Below are positions 45,803 to 55,002 of a DNA stretch of 64,000 bases, piece by piece; the first letter of the stretch is position 1, and each line of letters starts with the position of its first letter. The translations under genes were made by a program, and so were the position numbers. This stretch comes from Flavobacterium agri (GTDB lineage: Bacteria > Bacteroidota > Bacteroidia > Flavobacteriales > Flavobacteriaceae), in the NCBI RefSeq assembly GCF_013401995.1, contig NZ_JACBJI010000001.1, positions 800,337 through 864,336 of the forward strand, given 5' to 3'. The notes beneath the pieces were generated by a model. It saw only the letters and a list, made by a program, of their open reading frames with translations, made no database searches and had not been told where the DNA came from.

Positions 45803-46342
45803 ATGAAAAAGGAAAATGACAGTATAGACAACCTGTTTGCAAGCCTTGAAGGCCAATGGGATATTTACGAACCGAGCCGCGGGCATTCGGACCGTTTCCT
45901 CGACAGGCAAGCCAAAAAGAAAGCACGTCCGGCTTACATGATCCCGTTTGCGATCGCGGCCTCATTGCTGCTGATGTTCGGATTGTTCACGTTTTACGAC
46001 AAGGCGACTTCAAGACCTCAGCAATTGGCCGAAATGTCGAAGCAGACCAGGGAAACCGATTCGGTGTTCACATCGATCATCAAGTACGAAGTGGCGCGCA
46101 TGAAATCGAAAGAATCGGCGATCAACAAACCCATGATCGAGGACGCGCTCGCACAACTCAAGGCGATGGATGCCGATTACGAAAAAATCAAATCCGATTT
46201 GGCCAAAGGAGGCGAAACCAAACAGCTTATCCACGCTTTGGTGGCCAACCTCAAAACGCAAATTTCCTTTTTGGAAAACGTTTTGGATCAACTCGACAAC
46301 CAAGAACAACTAAACACCAGTACGAATGAAAACGTTTTGTAA
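45803..46342 (+). CDS. Probable anti-sigma factor (membrane protein)
   Basis: A 179-aa protein with a single membrane segment (MIPFAIAASLLLMFGLFTFY, residues ~52-71), a cytoplasmic N-terminal part and a helical, charged periplasmic C-terminus that could form a coiled coil (KTQISFLENVLDQLDNQEQL). There is no recognisable zinc-binding ZAS motif. Position directly after the ECF sigma gene and the topology suggest an anti-sigma role; this is inference. It overlaps the next gene by 17 bases. Confidence 0.6.
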   Translation: MKKENDSIDNLFASLEGQWDIYEPSRGHSDRFLDRQAKKKARPAYMIPFAIAASLLLMFGLFTFYDKATSRPQQLAEMSKQTRETDSVFTSIIKYEVARMKSKESAINKPMIEDALAQLKAMDADYEKIKSDLAKGGETKQLIHALVANLKTQISFLENVLDQLDNQEQLNTSTNENVL

Positions 46343-47387
46343 TATCATTTTGCTTCTTCTCACGCCTGCCTTGCTTTTGGCCAACGGCATAGACGAAGGA
46401 AAAATCAAGAAAGAAAAGCGCATCAACAAAGCCTATAAAGTGAATGATGACGCCGGAATAGACATCGACAACCAGTTCGGTCCCGTATTCGTGACCACTT
46501 GGGACGAGGATAAGATAGAACTCGACATCGTGATCAAAGTAAGCGGCAACAGCGAAGATTGGGTCGACAGACGATTGGGTTCGATCGACGTTGACATCAA
46601 CGCGCTCACGACTTTGGTTTCGGCCAAGACAAGAATCGGAAACGTTAGCGGAAGATCTGGAAACGGCAGCTCGATGGAAATCAATTACACGGTAAAAATC
46701 CCGAAAAAAGGAAACGTCAAGATATCGAACAAATACGGCGATGTGCTGTCTACCGATATTTTCGGAGCGGTGAAACTCAACGTGCAGTACGGAAACGTGA
46801 AGCTCGCCCGACTTAACAGCGGCAGCAACGTACTCAACCTTCAATATTGCGGTTCGGTGAACATCGAAAAGATCAAGAACGGACAGATCAAAGCCGATTA
46901 TTCAAAACTCAACATCGGTGATTTCGACGCGTTGTCGCTCGAGACCGATTACACCGACATCCATGCTTCGGGCGGCGGAAACGTCGAATACAACAGCGAT
47001 TACGGGAAATTGAGCTTCGAAAAAGTCAATAATCTGGCAGGAAAAGGCGACTATTTGGGCGTTTCTGTGTCGGAGCTCGGCGGCAACCTCAGCATTTTTG
47101 CCGATTACACGACCGTAAAACTTGCCAACGTGAACGCTTCTGCAGGCAACATCGCGATCAACGGGAATTACAATACGGCTACGGTCGAATATAACGACTC
47201 GTATGCGTTCGATTTCGAAGTAAGCGGAAAGTACACGAACATGCGACTCGACGACAATCTCGAAGTCACGACACGTATCGAAACCAACAAAGACAAGATC
47301 TTCAAAGGCTACCATAAAAAATCGGGTGCCAAAAAAGTAACCCTCTTAGGGCAATACGGGAACATTTCCCTAAAAAGCAATCGTTAA
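46326..47387 (+). CDS. Secreted beta-helix-like protein (DUF4097/adhesin-like)
   Basis: A 353-aa exported protein. A signal peptide (MKTFCNIILLLLTPALLLAN) precedes a domain with short repeating strands: DIDNQFGPVFVTTWDEDKIE, VKISNKYGDVLS, VKLNVQYGNVKLARLNSGSN, IKADYSKLNIGDFDALSLET, YDYNS-type turns. This regular roughly 20-residue periodicity is typical of the putative-adhesin/DUF4097 right-handed beta-helix. Function unknown. It begins within the anti-sigma-like gene and is followed by two head-GIN-domain genes, so it is probably part of the same operon and regulon. Confidence 0.7.
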   Translation: MKTFCNIILLLLTPALLLANGIDEGKIKKEKRINKAYKVNDDAGIDIDNQFGPVFVTTWDEDKIELDIVIKVSGNSEDWVDRRLGSIDVDINALTTLVSAKTRIGNVSGRSGNGSSMEINYTVKIPKKGNVKISNKYGDVLSTDIFGAVKLNVQYGNVKLARLNSGSNVLNLQYCGSVNIEKIKNGQIKADYSKLNIGDFDALSLETDYTDIHASGGGNVEYNSDYGKLSFEKVNNLAGKGDYLGVSVSELGGNLSIFADYTTVKLANVNASAGNIAINGNYNTATVEYNDSYAFDFEVSGKYTNMRLDDNLEVTTRIETNKDKIFKGYHKKSGAKKVTLLGQYGNISLKSNR

Positions 47388-47418
47388 ACCGGCCTTGGCC
47401 ACAAAATCATCAATCATC

Positions 47419-48096
47419 ATGAAAAACATCCATTTGGCAGCAATCCTGGCCGTATCAAGCCTCGCCGCCGCTCAACAAACCAAAACTTTCAAGACATCGG
47501 GTTATGACTCGGTTGGCGTTTCGGGATCGTACACCGTAGTTTTTGTACACGGCAGCGAAGGCAACATCACCGCCACCGGAGACCAAAAAGACCTCGATAA
47601 CCTCATCGTCGAAACCGAAGACGGCAAACTCAAGATCCATCCTGAAAACCGAATCAAAGGCGGCAAGAGATCGGTTACGGTAACAGTTCCCGTAGAAGCG
47701 ATTGAAGGTGTTGCGCTTTCTGGTTCTGGCAGTATCACTTCTAAAGATGCGTTGAAAGCCGATGAATTCAACATCGCACTTTCGGGTTCCGGAAAAATTG
47801 CGCTCAACGTGAACGCCAAACAATTGGAAGCAGCCATGAGCGGTTCGGGAACGATCGAATTGTCGGGCAATGCGAATAAAATAGAATCGAACCTTTCCGG
47901 ATCGGGACGCATCGAGGCTTTCGACCTTAAATCGGCAACGGCAGAAGTCAACATTTCGGGTTCGGGCGAATGCGAATTGCATTGTTCCGAAGAATTGACC
48001 GCGCGCATTTCGGGTTCGGGACGCATCTCCTACAAAGGAAATCCGCAAAAAGAAGATACTAAAGTCGTAGGTTCGGGCCGCATCACCAAATCGTAA
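47419..48096 (+). CDS. Head GIN domain-containing protein (DUF2807)
   Basis: A 225-aa exported protein. The signal peptide (MKNIHLAAILAVSSLAAAQ) starts at 47419; the frame is open from 47395. The mature part is a beta-helix with the motif SGSG repeated about every 20 residues (ALSGSGSIT, ALSGSGKIAL, AMSGSGTIEL, NLSGSGRIEA, NISGSGECEL, RISGSGRISY), the hallmark of the head-GIN family. Function is unknown; cell-surface location is likely. It is paralogous to the next gene, three bases downstream. Confidence 0.87.
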   Translation: MKNIHLAAILAVSSLAAAQQTKTFKTSGYDSVGVSGSYTVVFVHGSEGNITATGDQKDLDNLIVETEDGKLKIHPENRIKGGKRSVTVTVPVEAIEGVALSGSGSITSKDALKADEFNIALSGSGKIALNVNAKQLEAAMSGSGTIELSGNANKIESNLSGSGRIEAFDLKSATAEVNISGSGECELHCSEELTARISGSGRISYKGNPQKEDTKVVGSGRITKS

Positions 48097-48099
48097 ACC

Positions 48100-48801
48100 A
48101 TGAAAACTTTATTGGCACTTTTTGTCGCCTTGCTGACCTTATCGGCAAGCGCGGGCGGGACTTCACACAAAGTCCGCAAGGTAAAGACGGGAACGTACGA
48201 CCGCATTATGGTCTCGGGAGATTTTACGGTCAAGCTCGTTCCGGGTAAAGAAGGCGAGATTTTCATAGAAGGCGACCGCGACGACGTGCGTTATCTCGAA
48301 GTCATGACCGAAGGCAACATCCTCAGGATCTATCCGCAAAAAGAGTATAAGACCTGGTGCGGCGATATGAAATCGCTCACGGTAGTCGTGCCTTTCGAAT
48401 CGTTGGAGGAAATCGTGATGGCCGGTCCGGGGAAAATCGTATCTGAAGAAACCATAAAAGCCACGCGTTTCAAAACCCAACTTTCGGGGAGCGGCAGCAT
48501 CGCGCTCGAACTGTCGACGGCCGAAACCGAAGTGTTCCTTAGCGGATCGGGTCAGGTGAAACTCAGCGGAAGCACCGGAAAATTCATCTCGAACGTCACA
48601 GGAGAAGGTCAATTGCAAGCCTATGCGTTCCAATCGGCGACTACCGATGCGGTCATCATAGGATCGGGAAAATCCGAAGTGAGCAGTTCTGAAACTTTAA
48701 ACGCACAGGTTGCGGGTTCGGGACGCATCCAATATATCGGAAATCCGAGAAACGAACAGAAAACCATTATAGGAACCGGATTTATTGCGGCTAGGCAATA
48801 A
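48100..48801 (+). CDS. Head GIN domain-containing protein (DUF2807), second copy
   Basis: A 233-aa exported protein with a signal peptide (LLALFVALLTLSASAGG) and the same head-GIN beta-helix: VMAGPGKIVSEE, QLSGSGSIALEL, FLSGSGQVKLSG, VTGEGQLQAYA, IIGSGKSEVSS, VAGSGRIQY. It differs from its neighbour by having AGPG and TGEG in place of SGSG at two turns. It lies three bases after the first copy, so the pair is a tandem duplication in one operon. Followed by a strong terminator at 48842. Confidence 0.87.
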   Translation: MKTLLALFVALLTLSASAGGTSHKVRKVKTGTYDRIMVSGDFTVKLVPGKEGEIFIEGDRDDVRYLEVMTEGNILRIYPQKEYKTWCGDMKSLTVVVPFESLEEIVMAGPGKIVSEETIKATRFKTQLSGSGSIALELSTAETEVFLSGSGQVKLSGSTGKFISNVTGEGQLQAYAFQSATTDAVIIGSGKSEVSSSETLNAQVAGSGRIQYIGNPRNEQKTIIGTGFIAARQ

Positions 48802-48841
48802 TCCCTTTTGATTTACAACGTGTAAGTTAAAAGTTAGCACG

Positions 48842-48878
48842 GACGCCTTATCCCTTAACGGATAGGGCGTCTTTTTTT
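48842..48878 (+). terminator. Terminator of the sigma/anti-sigma/GIN operon
   Basis: A twelve-pair stem (48842-48853 with 48860-48871, one G-U) is followed by seven T. It overlaps the last codons of the convergent MFS gene (stop at 48848). Confidence 0.88.
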
Positions 48879-50158
48879 GGAATGCGTGCGAGCAAAACGA
48901 TCCCGATGATGAAGAATGCCGCGAGGAACATGATCGAGTAACGCGGTCCCCAATATTGGTCGATCACGCCGTACACGCACATGCCGATCACGATTCCGAT
49001 CTTTTCGGACACGTCGTAGAAACTGAAGAAAGAGGCCGTATCATCGGTTTCAGGCAATAACTTGGAATAGGTTGAACGCGAAAGCGATTGGATGCCGCCC
49101 ATGACCAATCCTACGAGAGCGGCAAGGATGTAGAATTCCATCGGTTTGTCGACGATATAGGCAATCGCGCACAACAACGTCCAAAAGCAATTGATCGCGA
49201 TAAGCACAGGAATGTTCCCGAATTTAGAAGAAGCTTTAGACGTGAGCCATGCGCCCAAAACCGCAATGAGCTGGATCAGCAAAATACAGATGATCAATCC
49301 TTTCTGGCTTTCCTCGGGCGACGACCATTTGATTTCCTGAGCACCGAAATACGTCGCGACGAGCATTACGGTCTGCACGGCCATGCTGTAGACGAAAAAT
49401 CCGCTCAGATAGCGTTTTAGCGCAACGTTCTGCGCCAATTGTCCCCATACTTTCTTAAGCTCGCGGAATCCGTTAAAGACGACGGCACTGCTGAATTCAC
49501 CCGATTTGGAATTGCCTTTCGGAAGATACAGGTACGTGTACTGGCTGAATCCTATCCACCACACCCCTACCGAAATGAACGAATACCGCATGGCTTCCAT
49601 CGCGTCGATCCCGAACGTTTTAGGCGAAAGCACCAAAACGAGGTTGATCAGCAATAAAATGACGCTTCCGATATAACCAAGCGAATAGCCTTTTGCGCTG
49701 ATCGCGTCCTGTTGCTCCGGAAATGCGATATCGGGCAAATAGGAATTGTAGAAAACGAGGCTGCCCCAAAATCCGATAAGGCCCAAAAAGTAACACAATA
49801 ATCCCGGATAAATATTGTCAAGATTAAACCAATACAGCCCGATGCACGACAACGCACCCAAATAATTGAAAAAGCGCATGAAGATTTTCTTGTTCCCGAC
49901 ATAATCGGCGATTCCCGAAAGCAAAGGCGAAAGAAACGCCACACACAGGAAAGCCGCGGCCGTAATGAAACTGATCAGCGCCGTGTTCTTGAGATACAAA
50001 CCGAACACCGAAATATAACCGCTGCGCAGGTTGAACAACGCATTGTAAAAAATCGGGAAAATGGCCGATGCGATCGTAAGCGAATACACCGAGTTGGCCC
50101 AATCGTAGAAAGCCCAGGCGTTGAGCAGTTTTTTGTCGCCTTTCGGAAGCTGTTGCAT
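48848..50158 (-). CDS. MFS transporter, UMF1/Atg22-like family
   Basis: A 436-aa membrane protein with about twelve hydrophobic segments. NAWAFYDWANSVYSLTIASAIFPIFY, the first helix with its conserved DWANS, is the family's signature. Seen also: FSPLLSGIADYVGNKKIFMR and GGIQSLSRSTYSKLLPETD. Atg22 of yeast exports amino acids from the vacuole; the substrate in bacteria is unknown. Convergent with the GIN operon, whose terminator overlaps its 3' end. Confidence 0.88.
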   Translation of the reverse strand: MQQLPKGDKKLLNAWAFYDWANSVYSLTIASAIFPIFYNALFNLRSGYISVFGLYLKNTALISFITAAAFLCVAFLSPLLSGIADYVGNKKIFMRFFNYLGALSCIGLYWFNLDNIYPGLLCYFLGLIGFWGSLVFYNSYLPDIAFPEQQDAISAKGYSLGYIGSVILLLINLVLVLSPKTFGIDAMEAMRYSFISVGVWWIGFSQYTYLYLPKGNSKSGEFSSAVVFNGFRELKKVWGQLAQNVALKRYLSGFFVYSMAVQTVMLVATYFGAQEIKWSSPEESQKGLIICILLIQLIAVLGAWLTSKASSKFGNIPVLIAINCFWTLLCAIAYIVDKPMEFYILAALVGLVMGGIQSLSRSTYSKLLPETDDTASFFSFYDVSEKIGIVIGMCVYGVIDQYWGPRYSIMFLAAFFIIGIVLLARIPKKDALSVKG

Positions 50159-50173
50159 AGATGGTCGTGTTAT

Positions 50174-50200
50174 AAAAAAAGCTGCCCGTTAAGGACAGCT
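50174..50200 (-). terminator. Terminator of the M48 peptidase gene
   Basis: On the minus strand AGCTGTCC (50200-50193) pairs with GGGCAGCT (50087-type stem at 50187-50180, one G-U), followed by seven T down to 50174. It lies between the M48 stop and the MFS start. Confidence 0.78.
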
Positions 50201-50258
50201 CGAAGATAGTTTTTAATGGATAATTGACAATGGGCTATCGGCAATTACTCATGCAGAT

Positions 50259-51071
50259 TTAATATTTGACACCGAGTTTGGCGGCGTTGGCTTTTGCCTG
50301 CGGAATCAGTTTCTTGATGTCGGCGATACGTGTATTGTCGGATGGATGCGTGCTCAAAATCTCGGGAGTAGAAGCTCCACCCGATTGGGCCGACATGCGT
50401 TGCCAGAACGTAAGCGCGTTGTCGGGATTATATCCGGCGATCGCCATCAGCGTCAAACCGATCTCGTCGGCTTCGCTTTCGTGCTTGCGGCTGAACGGAA
50501 GCATGACGCCCACTTGAGAACCGATGCCGTAATACTGTTGATACATTTGCTGTCTTTCCTCGCTTTGTCCGCTTGTAGCTAAAGCAAGGCCTGCAGCACC
50601 GATAGCCTGTGCTTGCGCTGCACTCATGCGCTGTGCTCCGTGGTTGAGTAAGGCGTGTGCGACTTCGTGTCCTAATACCGTAGCTAAACCGGCTTCGTCT
50701 TTGGTCACCGGAAGAATTCCGGTGTAGACGACGATTTTACCGCCTGGCATACACCAAGCATTCACGGCCTTGTCGTCAACGAGTTTGTATTCCCACTGAT
50801 AGCCTTGAAGCGAACTCGAAATTCCCTTCGACGCGTAATATTTCTCTACTGCCGCGCGGATCTTGCTTCCTACTTTCTGTACCAATTGGGCATCAGCTCC
50901 GGTGGCAATAACCTTGTTTTGGGACAGGAAACTGTTGTATTCGGCAAATGCCGACGGAAAAAGCTGATCGTTCGAGACGATGTTGAATTCTTTTTTCCCC
51001 GTAAGCGCGTTGGTCGAACAGGCCGCGACGATTAGCAACGCCGAAACGGCAAGGATCAATTTGTTTTTCAT
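50259..51071 (-). CDS. M48 family metalloprotease, lipoprotein
   Basis: A 270-aa zinc protease of the M48C (Oma1/LoiP/YcaL-like) type. A lipoprotein signal ends in LIVAAC (MKNKLILAVSALLI start), and the catalytic helix is VLGHEVAHALLNHGAQRM with HExxH, the third ligand Glu in RKHESEADEIGLTLMA. GGKIVVYTGILPV is the conserved edge strand. Such proteases are in the outer-membrane inner leaflet and degrade misfolded proteins. The start at 51071 is chosen to give the lipobox; the frame is open to 51092. Confidence 0.92.
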   Translation of the reverse strand: MKNKLILAVSALLIVAACSTNALTGKKEFNIVSNDQLFPSAFAEYNSFLSQNKVIATGADAQLVQKVGSKIRAAVEKYYASKGISSSLQGYQWEYKLVDDKAVNAWCMPGGKIVVYTGILPVTKDEAGLATVLGHEVAHALLNHGAQRMSAAQAQAIGAAGLALATSGQSEERQQMYQQYYGIGSQVGVMLPFSRKHESEADEIGLTLMAIAGYNPDNALTFWQRMSAQSGGASTPEILSTHPSDNTRIADIKKLIPQAKANAAKLGVKY

Positions 51072-51167
51072 GGCTATTGATTTTAACAGCATAAAGTTAC
51101 TTTAAAATGTTAAAATGGTTTTATAGGATTGGAGGGATTTTTTGTATTTAATGAAATGGTCTCGGCT

Positions 51168-51309
51168 GTGACATGTAAAATGTAAAATGTGAAATGCGTC
51201 GGTGATCGGTAAATAGCGGATAGCATTGGGCGTTTGTGAAGAACGCGAATTAAAATTCGAATACCATCCACCCATCTCGCATTTACATCTCACATCTCAC
51301 ACCAATCAC
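51168..51309. repeat. Dispersed imperfect palindrome, family F
   Basis: The left arm (51168-51198) reads GTGACATGTAAAATGTAAAA... to GAAATGCG and the right arm (51278-51309) CGCATTTACATCTCACATCT..., imperfect reverse complements built on ACATGTAAAATGT-type words. The right end directly abuts the GH31 stop codon (minus strand TGA followed by GTGATTGG). No ORF inside. Confidence 0.5.
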
Positions 51310-53706
51310 TCATTCCCCAATAATATGAATCTCTGTAAACTCCTTCTCAATCACCAAAGACGTGCCGTCGAACGCGATTTTTGAAAGGTCGCGTCTTTCG
51401 TTGTCGACGTAGATGCTCTTGACCTTGAACGGCAATCCGTGCAGGTTGATCCTGAAATTGGCGTATGTGGTCTCGAACTTGCCTTCTTTGAACTGTTGGA
51501 TGACCAATTGGTTTTCTTTTCCGCTCAGCGTGAACGAGAGCAGGCTGAATCGGCCTTTGTTGTAATCGTATCCGTCTTGGGCGTCTTCGTACAGGAACGA
51601 GCGCTCCTTGCCTATTTTGAAATACACTTCCAAAGTGACTTCGGTGATTTCCTTTTCGCCCACGTATTGCTGAATCGGATATTTCGGGACAATCGCACCT
51701 TCTTTGACGAACAACGGAATCTGATCGTAATCGGTGGCGACCCAAATTTCCTTTTTGCCCGAAACCACTTCGTCCGTCCAGTAATTGTACCAGTTCCCGC
51801 TTGGGATGTACATGCGGCGGCCTTGTGAGTTCGGTTCCAAAATCGGACAAACCAGAATCTGGTCGCCGAAAATGAACTCGTCCGTGCGATAATGCGTCTG
51901 CGGATCTTCCTGATCGAAATACACGAGCGGTTTGAGCATCGGTACGGCATCGTTGATATATTGCCAGAACATCGTATACAAATACGGCAGCAACTGATAG
52001 CGCAACGACACGAATTTGCGCGTGATGTGTACCACTTCGTCGTCGAACGACCAAGGTTCCTGATCGCCGTGATCGCCAGACGAATGTGTACGACAGAACG
52101 GATGGAACACGCCGAGCTGGATCCATCTCGCGTACAATTCGCCCGATGGTTGTTCGGCAAAACCGCCGATATCCGATCCGGTGAAGCCCATGCCCGAAAT
52201 CGACATGCGCTGCATCTGGATGTTCGCGATCCACAAATGTTCCCAACTTGCGACGTTATCACCGGTCCACGAACTCGTATAGCGTTGAGCACCCGAATAA
52301 GCCGAACGCGTGATGATGAACGGTCGTTTCGGATACGCAAAACGCTTCACGCCTTCGTAAGTGGCGCGCGCCATCTGCGTTCCGTAGATATTGTGGGCTT
52401 TTCTGTGCGAACACGGGTTTCCATCGTAGTCGTGGCGCACGTCCATCGGAAAGGTTTTTCCGGGAACTTCCATCACGGCGGGTTCGTTCATGTCGTTCCA
52501 CACGCCCTTTACGCCTATTTCGCCTATGAGTTCCTTAAACAATCCGGCCCACCATTCGCGCACTTCGGGATTCGTATAATCGGGAAAGTTGCATTCACCG
52601 GGCCAGACTTTGCCTTTCATGTAAGGACCGTCGGCGCGTTTGCAGAAATAATCGTTGGCGACGGCTTCGTTGTACACCCAATAATTTTTGTCGATCTTGA
52701 TTCCCGGGTCGATGATCACGACGGTTTTAAAGCCTTCTTCCGTCAAATCCGAAACCATTTTCTTCGGATCGGGAAAATATTCCTTGTTCCAGGTGAAGCA
52801 TCGGAAGCCTTCCATATAATCGATGTCGAGATAGATCGCATCGCACGGAATCTGCAGTTCGCGGAATTTCGAAGTGATTTCACGCACTTTCGCTTCCGGA
52901 TAATAACTCCATTTACATTGATGGTAGCCCAGCGTCCACAACGGCGGAAGCTCGGGTTTTCCTGTCAAATGCGTATAAGTCGTAACGACCTCGTCCATTT
53001 TGGGGCCGTAGATGAAGTAATAGTTCATTTCGCCTCCTTCGGCCCAAAAGCTCGTAACGCCTCGTCTTTCCTGCGCGAAATCGAAAAACGTACGGAACGT
53101 GTTGTCGAAGAAAACCCCGTACGCCGTTTTTTGGTGCAATCCGATATAAAACGGAACGACCTTATACAACGGTTCCTGGTCTTTATGGAAAGCGTATTGA
53201 TCGGTCGCCCAATTCTCGACGCGTTTGCCTTTGAGGTTGAAGTGTGTGGGTTTGTCGCCCATTCCGTAATACGATTCGCCTTCTCGCGACACCAGGCTCA
53301 TCTTGACGATATTGCCGCCCCATTGGTAGCTTTCTTCCCAGTGAAACCCGATTTCCTCATCCAATAGCACGTTTCCGTCGAGATCGTAAATGGTTTTGTG
53401 CACGTCCGATTTTCGGATTTTGACCAGCACTTTGCTCGTGCGTATCTCGTAATGTTCGGCTTCTTCCGAAAACTTGAGTTCGTTGTAGCCGTGCGACTGG
53501 TTCTTGTCTATCGCGTACGAAAAATCGGTGTTGAAATAACCTTTAGTAGTGTATCTGAAACGGATCATGCTGTCGCGCAGCACCGTCACTTTAAGGATTA
53601 CGTCGTTGTCTGTATAGAAAAATACGGAATCGGTCTCTTTGGTGAACGAAACGATCTTCGAGGGAAAAACATCGCCTTTATACTCTAATTCGGTATTGGT
53701 AATCAT
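51310..53706 (-). CDS. Glycoside hydrolase family 31 alpha-glucosidase
   Basis: A 798-aa enzyme of GH31, releasing glucose from alpha-glucans. The N-terminal beta-sandwich (GDVFPSKIVSFTKETDSVFF) and the catalytic barrel are present. The nucleophile Asp is in VWNDMNEPAVM (about residue 400) and the acid/base region is FTGSDIGGF ... RTHSSGDHGDQEPW. IPCDAIYLDIDYMEGF is a typical substrate-loop block. There is no signal peptide from 53706 (MITNTELEYKG), so it is probably cytoplasmic. It could act on glucan or oligosaccharides related to the adjacent glgE/glgB genes. Confidence 0.94.
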   Translation of the reverse strand: MITNTELEYKGDVFPSKIVSFTKETDSVFFYTDNDVILKVTVLRDSMIRFRYTTKGYFNTDFSYAIDKNQSHGYNELKFSEEAEHYEIRTSKVLVKIRKSDVHKTIYDLDGNVLLDEEIGFHWEESYQWGGNIVKMSLVSREGESYYGMGDKPTHFNLKGKRVENWATDQYAFHKDQEPLYKVVPFYIGLHQKTAYGVFFDNTFRTFFDFAQERRGVTSFWAEGGEMNYYFIYGPKMDEVVTTYTHLTGKPELPPLWTLGYHQCKWSYYPEAKVREITSKFRELQIPCDAIYLDIDYMEGFRCFTWNKEYFPDPKKMVSDLTEEGFKTVVIIDPGIKIDKNYWVYNEAVANDYFCKRADGPYMKGKVWPGECNFPDYTNPEVREWWAGLFKELIGEIGVKGVWNDMNEPAVMEVPGKTFPMDVRHDYDGNPCSHRKAHNIYGTQMARATYEGVKRFAYPKRPFIITRSAYSGAQRYTSSWTGDNVASWEHLWIANIQMQRMSISGMGFTGSDIGGFAEQPSGELYARWIQLGVFHPFCRTHSSGDHGDQEPWSFDDEVVHITRKFVSLRYQLLPYLYTMFWQYINDAVPMLKPLVYFDQEDPQTHYRTDEFIFGDQILVCPILEPNSQGRRMYIPSGNWYNYWTDEVVSGKKEIWVATDYDQIPLFVKEGAIVPKYPIQQYVGEKEITEVTLEVYFKIGKERSFLYEDAQDGYDYNKGRFSLLSFTLSGKENQLVIQQFKEGKFETTYANFRINLHGLPFKVKSIYVDNERRDLSKIAFDGTSLVIEKEFTEIHIIGE

Positions 53707-53928
53707 CAAAAAAAGGTTTGGAGGTAGGGCTTCAAACGTACGAAAATCCGAAGCGCGCATCAATGAATTATGTGTATTTCTACGACAACGTTTTCGTTTC
53801 CAATGCGAAAGATAATCTTCGGTTGACGCAATGGTAATCTGCAATTCCACAAATTTCAGGGCGAATGATGTAAAATTGACGGCATTTCTTGCGTTTATAT
53901 TTAATCCCACACAAATTCAACCTACATT

Positions 53929-55002
53929 ATGAAAGTTTCCCGCAAAGTCAACAACATCAGGCGCAGTATCATGCAGGCCGTCACGCGTAATATCGGAAGT
54001 TCGCAATCCGATCCGAATTTTACGATAGAAGATGCTTCGGACATCAAACGCGTACTGATTTGCCGCCCCAACCACAGACTCGGGAATTTACTGCTCGTCA
54101 CGCCATTGGTACAGGAAATCGCCGACAATTTTCCGGATGCGAAAATCGATTTATTCGTGAAAGGTGGGCTCGCTCCTATCATTTTCAAGAATTACCCGAA
54201 TGTGGACCGGGTCATTTCCTTGCCCAAAAAGCCTTTTTCAAACCTTGTGGAATATGCCAAAGTCTGGATCAAACTCAAAACCGAGAAATACGACATCGCG
54301 ATCAACGTAGACAAAAAATCGTCCTCGGGAAGGCTTTCGACCCAATGGGCGAATGCCAAAGTCAAGTTCTTCGGTGACGATGAGGAAATCCTGACCCAAA
54401 TCGTAGACGCGAGACATATCGCGAAATCCCCGATTTATAATTTGAGAAGAATGCTTGAAGGACTTGGCTTCACTCCTATCCAAAGAGCCATTCCGACGCT
54501 TGACATCAAACTTTCGGAAGCCGAAATCGAAAGCGGGAAACGCAAAATCCACGAGCTTTTCGGAAACGACAAAAAAACCATCTGTATTTTCACCTACGCC
54601 ACCGGACACAAGTGCTATTGCGAAGGTTGGTGGGGAAAATTCTACGAGCAGGTCAAGGCGCGGTACGTAGATTACAATATTTTGGAAATCCTGCCTGTCG
54701 AGAATATTTCGCGTATCGACTTTAAAGCAGCTACGTTTTACAGCAAGGACATTCGCGAAATCGCATCCGTGATCGCCAATACCGAAGCGTTCATAGGCGC
54801 AGACAGCGGCATCATGCATTTGGCAAGCGCCGCCAAAACCAAGACGTTAGGACTTTTTTCGGTCACAGACGAAACGAAATACGAGCCGTACAACCACGGA
54901 AGCGTCGCCGTGAACACGAACAGGACTTCTCCCCGCGATTGGTTCTGGGCGCTCAACCACATGCTCATCCCGAAAATGTTCATCCTATTTTCAATACAGT
55001 GA
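53929..55002 (+). CDS. Glycosyltransferase family 9 (heptosyltransferase-like)
   Basis: A 357-aa glycosyltransferase. The GT9 pattern includes VLICRPNHRLGNLLLVTPL at the N-terminal nucleotide-binding end and FIGADSGIMHLASAAKTKTLGLFS in the C-terminal domain. GT9 enzymes add heptose or other sugars to LPS cores or O-antigens, but this flavobacterial branch has no fixed substrate. It stands apart from other LPS genes. The 3' end overlaps the convergent glgB by 23 bases. Confidence 0.88.
   Translation: MKVSRKVNNIRRSIMQAVTRNIGSSQSDPNFTIEDASDIKRVLICRPNHRLGNLLLVTPLVQEIADNFPDAKIDLFVKGGLAPIIFKNYPNVDRVISLPKKPFSNLVEYAKVWIKLKTEKYDIAINVDKKSSSGRLSTQWANAKVKFFGDDEEILTQIVDARHIAKSPIYNLRRMLEGLGFTPIQRAIPTLDIKLSEAEIESGKRKIHELFGNDKKTICIFTYATGHKCYCEGWWGKFYEQVKARYVDYNILEILPVENISRIDFKAATFYSKDIREIASVIANTEAFIGADSGIMHLASAAKTKTLGLFSVTDETKYEPYNHGSVAVNTNRTSPRDWFWALNHMLIPKMFILFSIQ

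Noticed and set aside
51892..53367. A 491-codon ORF antisense to the GH31 gene
   Set aside because: It is a shadow of the GH31 gene produced by codon bias; it has no family features, and GH31 motifs are complete on the other strand.
53707..53910. A 68-codon upstream extension of the GH31 gene
   Set aside because: The family begins near 53706, and the extension (rich in Arg and Asn) has no similarity to GH31 N-termini and uses the promoter region.
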